64,000 nucleotides of DNA from Rhizobium sp. NFR07 (GCF_900111905.1 NZ_FOKM01000007.1:286188-350187); one strand, 5' to 3'. Shown: positions 1-9,342, counted from the stretch's first letter. Made by a program: numbers and translations. Notes: a model not told the origin generated them from the letters alone.

Positions 1-633
1 GGCGGCAATCCAGCCGCTCGTATCGCCGCAGCCATGTTCGACCCAGGTGCGGATGATCGTCGCCGTCAGGACGTCGGCAAGCCGGGCGAGAATGCCGCCC
101 GCACCCACACGGTCCATATCCACCTCGCGCGCCATTGCCTCGAGAAGATGCGGGATGGCAGGTTCGCTGGTGGCAAGATCACTGGTCAGCATCGCGTCGG
201 GCATGAGTTGCAGAAGCGGATGCAGCTTGTCGATGTTGAAGCGCATCGAGGCGGTCAGCGCCACCGTGCCGCATCGCGCATCGGCGCATTGCATGTCGAA
301 CACGCCCTGGCAGACTTCCTTCTTGCCGTAACGGCCGAAGGGCAACGGTTCGATATTCTCGGCACTGGCAAGCACATGGGCATCGCCGCGCGGCAGGATC
401 ACCGCATCGCCGGCATTGAGACGCAGCCATTCCCCCGAAGGCGCCTTAAGCAGCGCCGATCCGGAGGAAATGAAATGGAAGCGCGCGGCGTCTTCGGCAG
501 GAAAAGCCGTGGCCCAGGGCTCGGCCAGACGGCATCGACCGTATTCCACACCATCGAGTCGTAGCCCTCGCAGCATTTCCGAAAGCGGATCGGCTGGCGC
601 GGCGGACGAGAATTTGGACGATCTGTCAAGCAT
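1..633 (-). CDS. AraC-family transcriptional regulator, N-terminal cupin part (3' end outside window)
   Basis: The frame is open from an ATG at 633 to the window edge (211 codons) and has no stop. The visible part reads like the cupin_6 sensor domain of AraC-type regulators: a start such as DPLSEMLRGLRLDGVEYGR, then a beta-rich cupin with FHFISSGSALLKAPSGEW and LNAGDAVILPRGDAHVL, then a helical segment. The C-terminal two-HTH DNA-binding domain would lie beyond the left edge and is not seen. It is divergent from the nepI-like exporter across about 70 bp, a layout that usually means the regulator controls the exporter; that is inference. Several longer overlapping frames on the plus strand are shadows of this gene. 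Confidence 0.8.
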   Translation of the reverse strand, partial: MLDRSSKFSSAAPADPLSEMLRGLRLDGVEYGRCRLAEPWATAFPAEDAARFHFISSGSALLKAPSGEWLRLNAGDAVILPRGDAHVLASAENIEPLPFGRYGKKEVCQGVFDMQCADARCGTVALTASMRFNIDKLHPLLQLMPDAMLTSDLATSEPAIPHLLEAMAREVDMDRVGAGGILARLADVLTATIIRTWVEHGCGDTSGWIAA

Positions 634-706
634 GTCGGAGTTTCTAGCATGGAAACGCCAGAGCGTCACGCTTATTCCTGACGAAAATCAAATCAGGAGA
701 TTCCCT

Positions 707-1924
707 ATGCACGGCAGCCCTCTACCATCTGATGACGAAACGCGGACCGGACAAGGTGTCGCACAGGAAGTTTCCCGCTGGGGGGCGGTCATATCGCTCA
801 CGCTCGGCGTCTTCGGCCTCGTCACGGCGGAATTCCTGCCGGTCAGCCTTCTGACACCGATGTCGGAAGATCTCGGCGTCAGCACCGGCATTGCCGGGCA
901 GTCGATCACCACCACTGCCGTCATGGCAGCCTTCGCCGGCCCCGGCGTCGTGATCGGCACCCGCAGCTTCGACCGCCGCTGGACCGTTCTGGCTCTGACG
1001 ACGCTCCTGATCGTCTCCAGCCTGATCGCCGCGACCGCGACGAGCATCTACACCGTCCTTTTTGCCCGCGCGATGCTCGGCATCGGCCTTGGCGGCTTCT
1101 GGGCCATGTCGGCCGCGCTCGCCATGCGCCTCGTCCCGCCTGCAAAAATGCCCCGCGCCATGGCAATCATCATGGCCGGTGTGTCGCTGGCCACCGTCTG
1201 TGCCGCCCCGCTCGGCGCCTGGATCGGCGCCACGCTTGGCTGGCGCGCCGCCTTCTACCTGTCGGCCGCCGTCGGCGTGATTGCGCTCGCCGTCCAGGCC
1301 TTCACCTTGCCGGCCCTGCCGCCGACCGGCCATGCCGGCCTCGGCACGCTGGCCGCGGTCATGCGCCGTCCGGCCATCCGCACCGCGCTCTTCACCATCC
1401 TGCTCTTCGTTGCGGGCCATTTCGCCGGCTTCACCTATATCCGGCCGTTCCTCGAGCAGGTACCGCATCTCGATGTCGAGACGATCTCGCTGATCCTGCT
1501 CGCCTATGGCGTCACCGGCTTCTTCGGCAACATGCTTGGCGGCATGGTTTCGGAACGCAGCCCGCGTCTGTCGATCGTGATCTTCACCAGCCTCGTCGCA
1601 GTCTCTGCCGTCATGCTCGCCGTCGGTGGTGCCTCGCTGATGGTCTCGGCAGCGGCAATCGCTCTCTGGGGTCTGGCTTTCGGTGCCTTCCCGGTCAGCG
1701 TCCAGAGCTTCGTCGTCGGCCACGCACCGGATGAGGCAGAAAGCGCCGGCGCGCTGGTCATCCCGGCCTTCCAGATCGCCATTTCGAGTGGTGCCATCTT
1801 CGGCGGCCTGCTGATCGAAACCCAGGGCCCCGTCGCCGTCGTCGCCTTTGCCGCCGTCGCGGCAGCCCTTGGCGCCTCGGTCATGGCCGCTCGCGGCGAA
1901 CGTCGCCAGCTCTCGCTAGGCTGA
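707..1924 (+). CDS. nepI: MFS exporter, NepI-like (purine ribonucleoside efflux family)
   Basis: A 405-residue major facilitator transporter of the inner membrane with about 12 hydrophobic segments. The stretch AEFLPVSLLTPMSEDLG, the following GIAGQS and the later GLGGFWAMSAALAMRLVPP closely match E. coli NepI, a proton-driven exporter of inosine and related nucleosides; the substrate here is inferred. The start is the ATG preceded by AGGAGA six bases upstream; the open frame extends further 5' but that part overlaps the divergent regulator. A strong terminator follows the stop by about 75 bp. The divergent AraC-type gene is the probable local regulator. Confidence 0.88.
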   Translation: MHGSPLPSDDETRTGQGVAQEVSRWGAVISLTLGVFGLVTAEFLPVSLLTPMSEDLGVSTGIAGQSITTTAVMAAFAGPGVVIGTRSFDRRWTVLALTTLLIVSSLIAATATSIYTVLFARAMLGIGLGGFWAMSAALAMRLVPPAKMPRAMAIIMAGVSLATVCAAPLGAWIGATLGWRAAFYLSAAVGVIALAVQAFTLPALPPTGHAGLGTLAAVMRRPAIRTALFTILLFVAGHFAGFTYIRPFLEQVPHLDVETISLILLAYGVTGFFGNMLGGMVSERSPRLSIVIFTSLVAVSAVMLAVGGASLMVSAAAIALWGLAFGAFPVSVQSFVVGHAPDEAESAGALVIPAFQIAISSGAIFGGLLIETQGPVAVVAFAAVAAALGASVMAARGERRQLSLG

Positions 1925-2000
1925 ACCCAGCACTCAGCCCGGCATGAGATCTGTGGGGCTTCTGACCTCCAGCCAGAAATAGGCCCCGAAAGCAGATCGG

Positions 2001-2037
2001 ACCGCCCGCAGCCGAAAGGTTGCGGGCGGTTTTCTTT
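2001..2037 (+). terminator. Rho-independent terminator after the nepI-like gene
   Basis: A perfect 10-bp stem (accgcccgca / tgcgggcggt) extends through gcc/ggt to a GAAA tetraloop and is followed by tttcttt. It lies between two convergent genes. On the plus strand it has the T-tract, so it mainly ends the exporter transcript; the hairpin may also slow transcription from the opposite side. Confidence 0.9.
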
Positions 2038-2046
2038 GCTGAGTCC

Positions 2047-3261
2047 TCAGGCCGCCCGGCTGTCGCCGGCCAGCACGTCGTCGAGCCTGCGCCCGGGCGC
2101 GATGTCGGCAAAGAAACCCGCCGGCCAAGGGCCCGCCGTCATCAGGCCGAAATCGAAATTCGTCCGCCGGTCGGAGCCCAGCACATACTGGCGATGCACC
2201 CTCAGGAAATCCCGCTTGATCCTCCGGTAACGCTCGGGCTCCAGCATGTTGCGGATCCGCAGGAAGATCAGCCGCGGCGAAGGCGCATCCGAATGGCCTG
2301 TCAGTGCCGTCACTGAGGATTTGTAGAAGCTGATGATATCGGTCAGGCACTGGACTTCGACGAAGGCAACGTCCCTCGATCGAGCAATCGCCCCGACACG
2401 CGACCTCAGCGTCGTGGCGGAACGCAGCAGCGCGCATTGAAGGATCGCGCCGCCGAGCGTGACGAATGTGACCCGCTTGCCGACAAAAAGGTCCGGCTCC
2501 CGCTCCAGCAGCAGACCGATCGTATGCACCGCCATGCTGGATCCCATGCTGTGCGAGGTGATGACATATTCATCCGCATCCTCATCGAAGGCCGGCCTCG
2601 CCGCCCGCGCAGACGCCTCGACCCAGTCCCTCATCCACGCCTCATCCATGCGCGCGACTGCGACCGCCAGCTCCCAGTCGGAAAACAGGTGCAGCGTGAA
2701 ATACCGCTCAGAGAACGGCAGGAAGAGTTTGAGGAAGAAAGCTATGCCAAGCGCGATGCCGAATGGATAATGCCAGGCGCTCACGCCGAGCCACAAGGGA
2801 TAGGTCGCCAGCGCCAGGCTGATCGCCAAGCCCAGGACGACGAGCAGAAACGGAAAGACGAAGAACAGGCCGAAACGCCAGGCATGGCGGAAATAGCCGA
2901 ATGCGCCGCCTTCCGATATGACGATCGCAGCACTCCGCAAGCCTCGCGCCAACCGCATCAGCAGCGGCCGCTTCGCCAGCTGGCTGACGATCCTGTCGTG
3001 GTCAAGTAGAAAGAACCGGCTCGCCGTCCGCCAGCCCGCCTCCTCGGAGGCTTTGCCTCCGGCAGTCTCTATATCGAAATAAGGACAGTGCCCGTCCTCG
3101 CGCAGCACGCCCACCTCGGCAGACAGATCCCAGAGCTTTGCCGTCATCTGCATCGCCCGCTCGTAGCGCACCCGATGGCGCGGCGCGTCCAGCTGCTCGA
3201 AACCGGGGAAGTGTAGAACCACGCGTTTCGCAACGCGCGCGGACGATGAATATGCTTGCAC
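2047..3261 (-). CDS. Membrane protein with alpha/beta-hydrolase-like serine motif, function unknown
   Basis: A 404-residue protein that I cannot assign to a named family. It opens with VVLHFPGFEQLD, which resembles the first beta strand and oxyanion turn of alpha/beta hydrolases. Two strongly hydrophobic helices follow at about residues 131-155 and 161-182. Near residue 236 comes EYVITSHSMGSSMAVH, a nucleophile-elbow-like S-x-S-x-G in place of the usual G-x-S-x-G. This suggests a lipase-like domain split by a membrane hairpin. No histidine or aspartate of a triad could be assigned with confidence. It converges on the nepI-like gene and stands alone on its strand. Confidence 0.7.
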   Translation of the reverse strand: MQAYSSSARVAKRVVLHFPGFEQLDAPRHRVRYERAMQMTAKLWDLSAEVGVLREDGHCPYFDIETAGGKASEEAGWRTASRFFLLDHDRIVSQLAKRPLLMRLARGLRSAAIVISEGGAFGYFRHAWRFGLFFVFPFLLVVLGLAISLALATYPLWLGVSAWHYPFGIALGIAFFLKLFLPFSERYFTLHLFSDWELAVAVARMDEAWMRDWVEASARAARPAFDEDADEYVITSHSMGSSMAVHTIGLLLEREPDLFVGKRVTFVTLGGAILQCALLRSATTLRSRVGAIARSRDVAFVEVQCLTDIISFYKSSVTALTGHSDAPSPRLIFLRIRNMLEPERYRRIKRDFLRVHRQYVLGSDRRTNFDFGLMTAGPWPAGFFADIAPGRRLDDVLAGDSRAA

Positions 3262-3528
3262 TTAAAGTTTCTTTCTTCTTGGACGGAGCCCTGTCCGGCT
3301 CCGCAAGGGCCCGGCGACATCCGGACAGGCCCAAATCTTGCTGCACGCCCTAAGCCCAGACCTGTGGCGGGATTAAGGACGACGACGCCTGCGACGCCGT
3401 CACGCCGAATTTCCCTGGCCCCACATCGCCGATCTTCGACCTACACGAAACAGAACAACAACCAGTTACAATCATGGCAACGAAGCATCGGCTTTCCCGC
3501 CCGGCCGGAAAGCTGCTATGCCCGCCCG

Positions 3529-3933
3529 ATGTTATCAGCCCCATCCACCGTCGAAGGTCGCGCTTGCGGAACCTGCACGCTCTGTTGCCGCCTGCCGGAG
3601 ATCGACCATTTCGACAAGCCCGCCGACGAATGGTGCGCCCATTGCGTCGCCGAACAAGGCTGCACGATCTATGGCCGGCGTCCCTCCGTCTGCCGCGATT
3701 TCCATTGTCTCTGGATGACCGATCAGGCACTCGGTGAAGAATGGGCGCCGTCCCGCTCCCATGTGATGGTCTATAGCCAGGGAAAGCAGATCACCGTCCT
3801 CGCCGATCCCGACCGCCCCGACATCTGGCGCCGCGCGCCCTACATGAACCAGCTGCAGGCCTGGGCTGCCGAAGCCGCCCCGAGCGGCGGATACGTCATC
3901 GTCTTCTGGCGCGACGAGGTGGTGAAGATCTGA
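3529..3933 (+). CDS. YkgJ-type cysteine-cluster protein
   Basis: A 134-residue protein with nine cysteines in its first 60 residues: C13, C16, C19, C20, C36, C39, C45, C55 and C60. The spacing (CGTCTLCCRLP, then WCAHC, GC, VC, HC) fits the zinc- or iron-cluster-binding YkgJ/CxxCxxCC family, whose biochemical role is unknown. The open frame begins far upstream, but the residues before this ATG are low-complexity and overlap the 5' end of the divergent gene, so the internal ATG was chosen. No strong ribosome site is visible, so the start is uncertain. It ends 25 bp before a convergent lipoprotein gene. Confidence 0.75.
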   Translation: MLSAPSTVEGRACGTCTLCCRLPEIDHFDKPADEWCAHCVAEQGCTIYGRRPSVCRDFHCLWMTDQALGEEWAPSRSHVMVYSQGKQITVLADPDRPDIWRRAPYMNQLQAWAAEAAPSGGYVIVFWRDEVVKI

Positions 3934-3958
3934 CTGTCCTAGACATACGGCGTTCGCC

Positions 3959-4249
3959 TCAATCTCCTGAAGCGTAAAGCAGCGATATATCGCGATGATG
4001 CGATTGGCAGACAGCGCCTTCGGTCTTAACCACCGCACGCTTCGCCTCCAGAACGACGATGCAGCCATTGCGATAGGCGTATTGCCGATCACCATTGGCC
4101 AGTGTCTTGCGCACGGGCACTTCATCCATCGGCCGCTCCTCTGCCGCCGTTGGCTGGACCTGCGCGACCGGCTGCTGGCTTTCGCCGGCTGAACAGGATG
4201 CCGTGATCGCGATGAGAGGCAGTGTCAGGAAGAAGTGTGATTTGGGCAT
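3959..4249 (-). CDS. Small predicted lipoprotein
   Basis: A 96-residue protein with a short lipoprotein signal: KSHF, a hydrophobic stretch, then the lipobox ITASC with the acylated cysteine at position 19. The mature part is acidic and then basic, ending with a patch containing two further cysteines (NGCIVVLEAKRAVV and GAVCQSHHRD) that could form a disulfide. The start ATG is chosen because GGAGG lies seven bases upstream; an in-frame start seven codons earlier has no such site. No family is recognised. It is probably exported and anchored in a membrane. Confidence 0.72.
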   Translation of the reverse strand: MPKSHFFLTLPLIAITASCSAGESQQPVAQVQPTAAEERPMDEVPVRKTLANGDRQYAYRNGCIVVLEAKRAVVKTEGAVCQSHHRDISLLYASGD

Positions 4250-4309
4250 ATTGTCCTCCGTTGCTGCCATCCGGCTTAGAACGGAGGTTGGGCGAGAAAG
4301 AGATCGACG

Positions 4310-4720
4310 TCACCCCTCGCCCTTTATCGCCGGCGTCACCGAGAACGAATAGACCGGCATCGCTTCCATTGCGCCATTCGCAAAGGCCTCGATCTCCTCG
4401 TGAAGCGCCTCGAACCTCATCCGAAAGCCGGCGACGCCGAGCTTAAAATCCGCCGCCTCGCCGATCGCTGAAAACGACACCTCGGCATATCGCGGATCAT
4501 CGGGCTCCAGCAATGTCCCGTAGATCCTCCACTCTTTCGCCCTCGCCTCCTCGTCATCGAGAAAAATCTCGACGCGAGGCTCGTGCCGCCCTTGAAGGGC
4601 GTAGGAGAGCTTGAAGACCAGACCGAAAGCTTCGGCATGATAGGGATTGTAAGGCGCATGCATGATGCTGAACCGCGCGACGTCCTGTTGCACTTCCCTG
4701 TCCCGGCGTCCCTTGCCCAT
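4310..4720 (-). CDS. Conserved hypothetical protein downstream of the ABC exporter
   Basis: A 136-residue soluble protein, charged and without signal peptide or membrane segments. It includes EPRVEIFLDDEEARAKEWRI and ends VYSFSVTPAIKGEG. I do not recognise a family. It starts 21 bp after the stop of the ABC permease on the same strand, so it is probably the last gene of a three-gene operon with the exporter. The start codon is the first ATG after the permease stop; there is no clear ribosome site, so a slightly later start is possible. Confidence 0.6.
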   Translation of the reverse strand: MGKGRRDREVQQDVARFSIMHAPYNPYHAEAFGLVFKLSYALQGRHEPRVEIFLDDEEARAKEWRIYGTLLEPDDPRYAEVSFSAIGEAADFKLGVAGFRMRFEALHEEIEAFANGAMEAMPVYSFSVTPAIKGEG

Positions 4721-4741
4721 GAGAAATATGTCCGGCGCTCG

Positions 4742-5524
4742 TCAGCTGCGCAGCCGGTATCCCGTCCTGAACATCCAGCCGAGCACCGACAGGCACAGCG
4801 CCAGAAACAGGCCGATCATCGCCAGGCTCACTAGAGGGTTCACGTCGGAGACCTCGTAGAAACTCCAGCGGAAGCCGCTGACCAGATAGAGGACCGGGTT
4901 CAGATGGCTGACCGCCTCCCAGAAAGGCGGAAGCATCTTGATCGAATAGAAGCTGCCGCCGAGGAAGGTCAGGGGCGGCACGATCAGCATGGGCACGATG
5001 TTGAGCTGCTCGAAATTCTTCGCCCAGACGCCGATGATGAAGCCGAACAGGCTGAAGGTTACGGCCGTCAGAACCATGAACAGAAGCATGACGAGCGGAT
5101 GGGCGACCGAGATCGTCCCGAAATCCGGGTTGATCAGCGACAGGCAATATGCGGTCGCTAGGATGATGAAGCCGATGATCAGCCCCTTGCTCGCCGCTGC
5201 CCCGACATAACCGATCAGGATTTCCGTCATCGCCACTGGCGCCGACAGGATCTCGTAGATCGTCCCGGTGAATTTCGGGAAATAGATGCCGATCGAGCCG
5301 TTCGCCGTGCATTGGGTCAAAAGCGTCAGGATGATCAGGCCGGGCGTGATGAACGAACCGTAGGAGACGCCCTCGATCGTCGGAATGCGCGAGCCGATCG
5401 CCGTGCCGAAGACGACGAAATAGAGCGAGGTGGTGATGACCGGCGAGATGACGCTCTGCAGGAGCGTGCGACGCATGCGCGCCATCTCGAATCCATAGAT
5501 GGATTTGATCGCTTCGAAATTCAT
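4742..5524 (-). CDS. yadH: ABC-2 type exporter, permease subunit (YadH-like)
   Basis: A 260-residue inner-membrane permease with six predicted transmembrane helices. It matches the ABC-2/YadH family: [20 protein letters not shown] near the N-terminus, [18 protein letters not shown], the conserved [19 protein letters not shown] and [16 protein letters not shown] near the C-terminus. Its start overlaps the stop of the ATPase gene by four bases (ATGA), a sign of translational coupling. YadGH-type exporters are common but their substrate is not established. The frame is open upstream into the ATPase gene, but that stretch is out of frame with the ATPase and is a shadow. Confidence 0.9.
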   Translation of the reverse strand: MNFEAIKSIYGFEMARMRRTLLQSVISPVITTSLYFVVFGTAIGSRIPTIEGVSYGSFITPGLIILTLLTQCTANGSIGIYFPKFTGTIYEILSAPVAMTEILIGYVGAAASKGLIIGFIILATAYCLSLINPDFGTISVAHPLVMLLFMVLTAVTFSLFGFIIGVWAKNFEQLNIVPMLIVPPLTFLGGSFYSIKMLPPFWEAVSHLNPVLYLVSGFRWSFYEVSDVNPLVSLAMIGLFLALCLSVLGWMFRTGYRLRS

Positions 5525-6447
5525 GCCTTTTCCTCCACCAGAGCGACAAAGATGTCCTCCAGCGAACTCTGCCGCGTCGAGAGGTCCTTGAAATGGATGT
5601 CCGCCGCAGTCAGCGCCGCAAGCAGCGCCGATATGCTGTCCTGGCTTCCGTTGTGGCTGTATTCGTGCATCAGTTTCTGCCCGTCTTCCGACAGTGTCAG
5701 GTCGAAGGCGCCAAGGCTCGGCGGCAGCGCCGCCAGCGGCTCCGTCAGATCGAGCGTCAGCTGCTTTCGGCCGAGCTGTTTCATCAGCGCAGCCTTTTCC
5801 TCCAGCAGCAGAAGCCGACCGCCATTGATCACACCCACCCGGTCGGCGATTTCCTCCGCCTCCTCGATATAGTGAGTAGTCAGAATGATCGTCACGCCCT
5901 GCTCGCGCAGCTGCTTCACCACCTCCCACATGTCGCGGCGCAGGTTGACGTCGACACCCGCCGTCGGCTCGTCGAGGAACAGCACTTCCGGTTCGTGCGA
6001 CAGCGCCTTGGCGATCAGCACACGCCGCTTCATGCCGCCGGAAAGCTCGCGCAGCATGTTGTCCTTCTTCGTCCAGAGAGAAAGATCACGCAGGATCTTC
6101 TCGATCAGCGCCGGATTTGCCTTCTTGCCGAACACTCCGCGGGAAAAGCTCACCGTATTCCACACCGTCTCGAACTGGTCGGTCGTGAGCTCCTGGGGCA
6201 CCAGCCCAATCATCGCGCGGGTCTGGCGAAAATCCTGCACCACATTGTGCCCCCCGACCATGACGGTGCCGCCGCTGGGGTTGACGATGCCGCACACGAT
6301 CGAGATCAGCGTCGTCTTGCCGGCGCCGTTCGGCCCGAGCAGCGCCAGGATCTCGCCGCGCTCGATGTCGAGATCGACGCCCTTCAGGGCCTCGAACCCG
6401 TTTCCATAGGTCTTGGTCAGATTCTTGACCGATATGATGGGGGGCAT
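5521..6447 (-). CDS. yadG: ABC-2 type exporter, ATP-binding subunit (YadG-like)
   Basis: A 308-residue ATPase with all nucleotide-binding motifs: Walker A GPNGAGKT (38-45), Q-loop Q85, signature LSGGMKRR (135-142), Walker [11 protein letters not shown] (155-164) and H-loop H192. The segment [14 protein letters not shown] and the C-terminal [13 protein letters not shown] are typical of YadG/DrrA-type exporters. The start was set at the ATG before PPIISVKNL, because a possible TTG start 15 codons upstream adds no conserved sequence. It forms an exporter with the overlapping permease gene. Confidence 0.92.
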   Translation of the reverse strand: MPPIISVKNLTKTYGNGFEALKGVDLDIERGEILALLGPNGAGKTTLISIVCGIVNPSGGTVMVGGHNVVQDFRQTRAMIGLVPQELTTDQFETVWNTVSFSRGVFGKKANPALIEKILRDLSLWTKKDNMLRELSGGMKRRVLIAKALSHEPEVLFLDEPTAGVDVNLRRDMWEVVKQLREQGVTIILTTHYIEEAEEIADRVGVINGGRLLLLEEKAALMKQLGRKQLTLDLTEPLAALPPSLGAFDLTLSEDGQKLMHEYSHNGSQDSISALLAALTAADIHFKDLSTRQSSLEDIFVALVEEKA

Positions 6448-6800
6448 GTGTATCGCGCTTCTATTGGAAGATGATTTCGCAGGAAGGCGCAATATAGGGG
6501 CGCGTTCCTATGAATCTATCCCTCCTTGGTAGAATATTGCGTTCCGTTTTCCGGTGTAATGCAAGCCACGGACGCGGGCGGCAAGAAGCGGACAGAGTTA
6601 TAACGGGTCAAGACTGTTGGCCCTCAGCGGAAATGGGCCAAGAATAAGTGACGGGCGGCATGACGCGAGCCGGAAGGATGTGCTCACCCGTCCATACGAA
6701 AGTGGCAGGGCTATTCGTTCGATGAGGACAGGCCCAAGGAGCGATCTTTCAGCCGCAATCCGCCCGTGGAAACGAGCAGTACGCGCTGACTGATCCTTTA
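6448..6800. other. Non-coding stretch upstream of yadG
   Basis: About 350 bp between the divergence-free ends of two minus-strand genes. A 68-codon minus-strand frame at 6598-6804 has no recognisable content and no ribosome site. The region should hold the yadG promoter and the 3' end of the upstream kinase transcript. No convincing hairpin terminator or repeat was seen. Confidence 0.4.
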
Positions 6801-8030
6801 TCACTCAGCGCCCTGGAGCTCGCTGACCTGGGCGCTGATTTCGCACATCAAACCGGTGCTGTTGTAGGCAATGACCACGCCGCCAGACCCGCTAAGGCCT
6901 GCGCTGATCAACTTGGATCCGAAGCCGCTGCGCTCGGGCTTGACGACCACCGGCCCTTTGGTTTCCCGCCAGGTCATGCGCAGCATTTCATCGATGCCCT
7001 TGCCCTCGACGCGCCAGGTAAGATCCACGCTGCCCCCACCCACCGACAACGAACCGTGCTTGAGTGCATTGGTTGTCAGTTCGTGCAGGAGCAGCGCGAC
7101 GTTCAACGCTGCCTTTGATCCGATCTCGACATCCGGACCCTCGATGCGGATTCTGCCCGCGACACCCGCACCGTTCGCGGCCGCAGCCGCGACATCACCC
7201 AAAAGGGCTGCCGCCCAGTTCGATTGCAGCAGAATGTCGTGTGCGGAGCTGAGTGCCATGAGACGCTGCTGCAGGGTTTGTACCCGAACCTGATCACTTG
7301 AGCCTCTCAAGGTATGGGAGGCGATGGCGGTCACCATAGCAAACAGGTTCTTGACGCGATGACCGAGTTCTCCCGCCAGAAGCTTCTGAAGTTCCTGCGT
7401 TTCGCGGAGGGCCGCAACACTTGCCTCCAGCTCCCTCTCCCGCTCTCTCAACGCTTCTTCTGCGATCGTGCGCTCCAGCAGGTCGGCGGCCTGCCGTGCC
7501 AGAATATCCAGAAGGCGGAGGTCGCGTTCCGATGGCTGATGTGGCTCGCTCCAATGGGTCGAGATCATGCCCAGCAGGGTGCCGTCTCGCGAAATAAGCG
7601 GAGTGGTCTGAGCCGACCGGATGCCGGCCCTGCGAAACGCCATCAGATCCGGCGTGCCGGCTATTTCTGCCCAGCTTTCGAAGTCTGCGATAATCGCGCG
7701 CTGCCCGGATTTGAGCGCCTGGGTGCAACTGCTCAGGGCGGTCGGCGCAACCCACTGCCAGACTGACTTGTCAGCCGGTGTCAGTCCGCGCGATGTCAGA
7801 AGCTGCAGCCCGTTGCCCGAGCCGTCTTCGGACTTGCAGAGCAGCTGCATCGTACCGAACTGCGACTGGGTGATCGATATGGCGGCATCTACAATCTTTC
7901 CGTAGAGCGCGAACCGATCCTGCTCTCCGATCAAATCGACGCTGATGGCGTGCAGCAACTCTATGTCCGACGCTTCGTCCGAAGGCCTGGCGATGGGCCG
8001 GTCACTAGAGACGATCCGAAGGTTGGTCAT
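6801..8030 (-). CDS. GAF-domain sensor histidine kinase of the HWE family
   Basis: A 409-residue cytoplasmic kinase. A GAF domain (about 22-185) is followed by a coiled coil rich in ERERELEASV and then by the kinase core: H-box AGELGHRVKNLFAMVTAI with the phospho-accepting H224, N-box LLHELTTNALKHG with N321, and the TWRE motif that gives the HWE family its name. HWE kinases are abundant in Rhizobiales and often sense light, redox state or general stress. No response regulator is adjacent, so the kinase is an orphan. The ATG at 8030 was preferred; an in-frame ATG 37 codons upstream adds only a basic, non-conserved stretch. Confidence 0.85.
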   Translation of the reverse strand: MTNLRIVSSDRPIARPSDEASDIELLHAISVDLIGEQDRFALYGKIVDAAISITQSQFGTMQLLCKSEDGSGNGLQLLTSRGLTPADKSVWQWVAPTALSSCTQALKSGQRAIIADFESWAEIAGTPDLMAFRRAGIRSAQTTPLISRDGTLLGMISTHWSEPHQPSERDLRLLDILARQAADLLERTIAEEALRERERELEASVAALRETQELQKLLAGELGHRVKNLFAMVTAIASHTLRGSSDQVRVQTLQQRLMALSSAHDILLQSNWAAALLGDVAAAAANGAGVAGRIRIEGPDVEIGSKAALNVALLLHELTTNALKHGSLSVGGGSVDLTWRVEGKGIDEMLRMTWRETKGPVVVKPERSGFGSKLISAGLSGSGGVVIAYNSTGLMCEISAQVSELQGAE

Positions 8031-8243
8031 TGAAAACACCCGCCGATAATTGGTTGAACGCCCACACCCGACCTTAGCCGATTTGGCTTTTGGATCAAAG
8101 ATGACGCCGCGCACCGCGCTCGCGGCAAATAGGTTCCCCATAATCCCGTCGAAATATCAAAATCGAAGATCGTGAACTCAAATGGCCTTGGCGCACGGGC
8201 GGTTTAGGGACTGACGCCGGCTGCAGGTTTCAGCTGCGGCGAC

Positions 8244-9065
8244 CTAGAAGATCACGCTGGCGAAGAACTGCATCGACACCGCGACCAGAAACAGCGCGAA
8301 GGCGAGTTCGAGATGCTTCTTCGACAGCGCATGCGCCAGTCGCGCGCCGTAAGGTGCCGTGTAAAGCGTCACGGGGATGAGCAGAACCACTGCCAGCCAG
8401 TTGATGTAGCCGGTCGAGAATGGCGGCAGGCCCGCCGCACCCCAGCCGCCCCAGACATAGCCGACAAGGCCGGGGATGGAGATCAGCACGCCGACGCCGG
8501 AGGATGTCGCGACAGCCTGGTGGATCGAACGGCCGTAGAGCGTCATGAAAGTGTTGTTCATCACCCCGCCGCCGATACCCATCAGGCCGGACAGAATGCC
8601 GATCCCGGTGCCGACGAGGAACTTCGCCGGGTTCTTCGGCAGATCCTCGCCAAGCCGCCAGCTGTCCCTCGCAAAGATCATGCGCAGCGCCAGAGCCAAT
8701 GCGATGATCGCGAAGATCAGCCGCAATTCGGTACTCGAAGCCCAGGCGGCAACGACCGTCGCAATGATCGTGCCGAGCGGCACCGCGACGATCCAGCCCT
8801 TCAGGAGGCCGACGTCGACCGCACCCTTTTGCCGATGCGCCATGAAGGAGCGGATCGAGGTCGGTACGATGATCGCCAGCGAAGTGCCCAGTGCCAGATG
8901 CATGCGCACCGCATCCGGCACGCCGAGCAAGCCAAAGACGTGGAAGAAGATCGGCACAAGGATGGCGCCGCCTCCGATGCCGAAAAGCCCGGCCAGCAGC
9001 CCGGCAGCGACGCCGGCCGCAAGCAGCGCCACGATGAAGGGCCAGATATTTATGAGCGCGGGCAC
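8244..9065 (-). CDS. TauE/SafE family permease (sulfite/organosulfonate exporter type)
   Basis: A 273-residue inner-membrane protein with about eight hydrophobic helices. It carries the two family repeats: GLLAGLFGIGGGAILVPIFF near the start and GTGIGILSGLMGIGGGVMNN at mid-length, with LALGTSLAIIVPTSIRS between them. TauE/SafE proteins export or take up small anions such as sulfite and sulfoacetate; the substrate here is not known. A GTG start at 9065 is preferred, as AGGAGAAGG lies just upstream. The longer reading from a GTG at 9107 adds 14 residues and has no such site. Confidence 0.88.
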   Translation of the reverse strand: MPALINIWPFIVALLAAGVAAGLLAGLFGIGGGAILVPIFFHVFGLLGVPDAVRMHLALGTSLAIIVPTSIRSFMAHRQKGAVDVGLLKGWIVAVPLGTIIATVVAAWASSTELRLIFAIIALALALRMIFARDSWRLGEDLPKNPAKFLVGTGIGILSGLMGIGGGVMNNTFMTLYGRSIHQAVATSSGVGVLISIPGLVGYVWGGWGAAGLPPFSTGYINWLAVVLLIPVTLYTAPYGARLAHALSKKHLELAFALFLVAVSMQFFASVIF

Positions 9066-9302
9066 AACCTTCTCCTGCACGGATAGCGCGCAGAAAGAAT
9101 CGTCCACCGCACGTCTGTCATCTTGTCGTTACTTGTCTACAGCATTGTCAGTGGCAGGCAAGCGACGGTCCCGCGAACCGCCGCCGCACCCTTGCGCGAC
9201 CGTGAAAATGCTCGTCCGCCAGGTCATCAACACGGCTTGCCCACCTGTGATGAGGACGATTGGAGCGAGGAAGGCCTTTCCCAAGACGCCACCGCTCGTC
9301 TC

Positions 9303-9342
9303 GCCGGCCGCCAATGTCTTGACACATTGGGCCGGCTTTTTC
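9303..9342 (+). terminator. Orphan rho-independent terminator on the plus strand
   Basis: The sequence gccggcc-gc-caatgt, loop, acattg-ggccggc forms a 13-bp stem with a two-base bulge and is followed by tttttctt. The upstream gene on the plus strand is more than 7 kb away and the flanking gene is on the minus strand. The terminator therefore points to an unannotated plus-strand transcript starting somewhere after 9110. Confidence 0.7.

Noticed and set aside
9120..9300. Cobalamin, SAM-II or RNase P RNA in the region before the orphan terminator
   Set aside because: None of the conserved boxes of these RNAs could be found; only a generic small RNA remains possible.
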